A stretch of DNA of 5,217 bases from Candidatus Calidifonticultor daggyaiensis (GTDB lineage Bacteria; Actinomycetota; Humimicrobiia; Humimicrobiales; Humimicrobiaceae), in NCBI GenBank assembly GCA_015661035.1, contig JACVJA010000138.1:1-5217 (forward strand). Reading direction: 5' to 3'. Below the pieces are notes generated by a model. It had not been told where the DNA came from. It saw nothing but the letters and a program-made list of their open reading frames with translations, and searched no databases. Positions within the stretch are counted from its first letter, which is position 1, and the number at the start of each line of letters is the position of its first letter. This document shows, one piece after another, positions 4,741 to 5,217 of this stretch. The translations under genes were made by a program, and so were the position numbers.

Positions 4741-5217
4741 TTAAATAAATACTTCTGCTGTTTTTCTATCAAGACCACTTATTATAATACCAATTAATCC
4801 AGGGCCTGTATGGGCTCCAACTACAGGGGTACAGTCTACAATCATTGATTCAACACAATTTAAGTTTACCTTTAGCTTTTTCATAATTTTTGAGGCTTCA
4901 ATTTTACTTAAAGAATGAATTACTGCAATAATTACCCATTTTTCATTTTTAAATTTTCTTATAGCTCTTCTTGTTATTTCCTTTAATGAAGCCCATCTAG
5001 TGATAGTAAGACCAATCATCTCAACCACACCATTTTTAATTCCTAGCAAAGGCTTTATTCTAAGTATTCCAGTTGCAATTCTTGCAATGCCAGGAACTCT
5101 TCCGCTTCGCCACAAATACCTCAAAGTATTAATTGTTCCAAAAAGCTTCATATTGTCTCTTAGAAAAGACAAGATATGAAAAATCTCTTCAAAATCATAA
5201 CCTTTTATTATTGCTTT
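4741..5217 (-). CDS. second DegV family fatty-acid-binding protein, 5' partial
   Basis: This is the C-terminal 158 residues of a DegV/FakB-type lipid carrier. The minus-strand frame is open through the right edge (KAIIKGYDFEEIFHIL leads into the visible part), so the TTG at 5170-5172 is an internal Leu codon, not the start. Motifs are LRYLWRSGRVPG (the family's LxxLxxGGRI region, with Ser for the first Gly), ILRIKPLLGIKNGVVE, and the C-terminal GAHTGPGLIGI with the conserved His and the full GPG. The TAA stop is 4741-4743. About 120-130 residues are probably missing, judged from the usual length of about 280. It differs clearly from the first DegV: there is no Asn-rich stretch in the visible part, and the GPG that the first one lacks is kept. 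This suggests a separate subfamily rather than a recent duplicate, perhaps with a different fatty-acid preference. It is convergent with amrA. Confidence 0.9.
   Translation of the reverse strand, partial: KAIIKGYDFEEIFHILSFLRDNMKLFGTINTLRYLWRSGRVPGIARIATGILRIKPLLGIKNGVVEMIGLTITRWASLKEITRRAIRKFKNEKWVIIAVIHSLSKIEASKIMKKLKVNLNCVESMIVDCTPVVGAHTGPGLIGIIISGLDRKTAEVFI

Noticed and set aside
5170..5172. TTG as the start of the second DegV protein
   Set aside because: The frame continues without a stop to the window edge, and the full N-terminal DegV domain would be missing.

Overview
The window comes from a very AT-rich bacterial chromosome (by eye well under one third G+C). TGA, TAA and TAG all behave as stops and TGG encodes Trp, so the standard bacterial code fits. 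The gene set is a cyclic-di-GMP synthase, two DegV-type fatty-acid-binding proteins, a zinc alcohol dehydrogenase, a cysteine-rich zinc-ribbon protein and an AMMECR1/AmrA protein. It suggests an anaerobic, Clostridia-like bacterium or a low-GC candidate-phylum bacterium. The sequence alone does not settle the lineage, and no phage, transposon, tRNA, rRNA or CRISPR element is visible.

Layout. Positions 1-884 (+) hold the 3' part of a PAS-GGDEF diguanylate cyclase. Its reading frame breaks at about 605-612, and the end of the GGDEF domain continues in another frame to a TGA at 882-884. After a 100-bp gap with an imperfect direct repeat and a strong ribosome binding site come a DegV gene (985-1953) and, three bases later, a zinc-dependent alcohol dehydrogenase (1957-3165); these two look like one operon. 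A 255-bp non-coding stretch (3166-3420) carries a terminator-like hairpin, a -10-like TATAAT and several small palindromes. Next are a cysteine-rich zinc-ribbon protein (3421-3924) and an AmrA-like AMMECR1 protein (3993-4667), both on +. On the minus strand, convergent with these, a second DegV gene (4741-5217) runs off the right edge.

How the genes may fit together. DegV/FakB proteins carry fatty acids to a FakA kinase, which is not in the window. AmrA normally works with Memo and radical-SAM partners, which are also absent. No pathway links all the genes. The strongest shared signal is structural: four consecutive recognisable proteins (GGDEF, DegV, alcohol dehydrogenase, AmrA) carry Asn/Lys/Ser-rich low-complexity extensions or insertions at places where the families are normally compact. 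This looks like a genome-wide habit of AAT/AAC-rich expansion rather than a feature of one gene. I see no convincing new defence or mobile system here. The best leads are the Asn-rich inserts, the GGDEF frame break and the palindrome cluster ahead of the zinc-ribbon gene.
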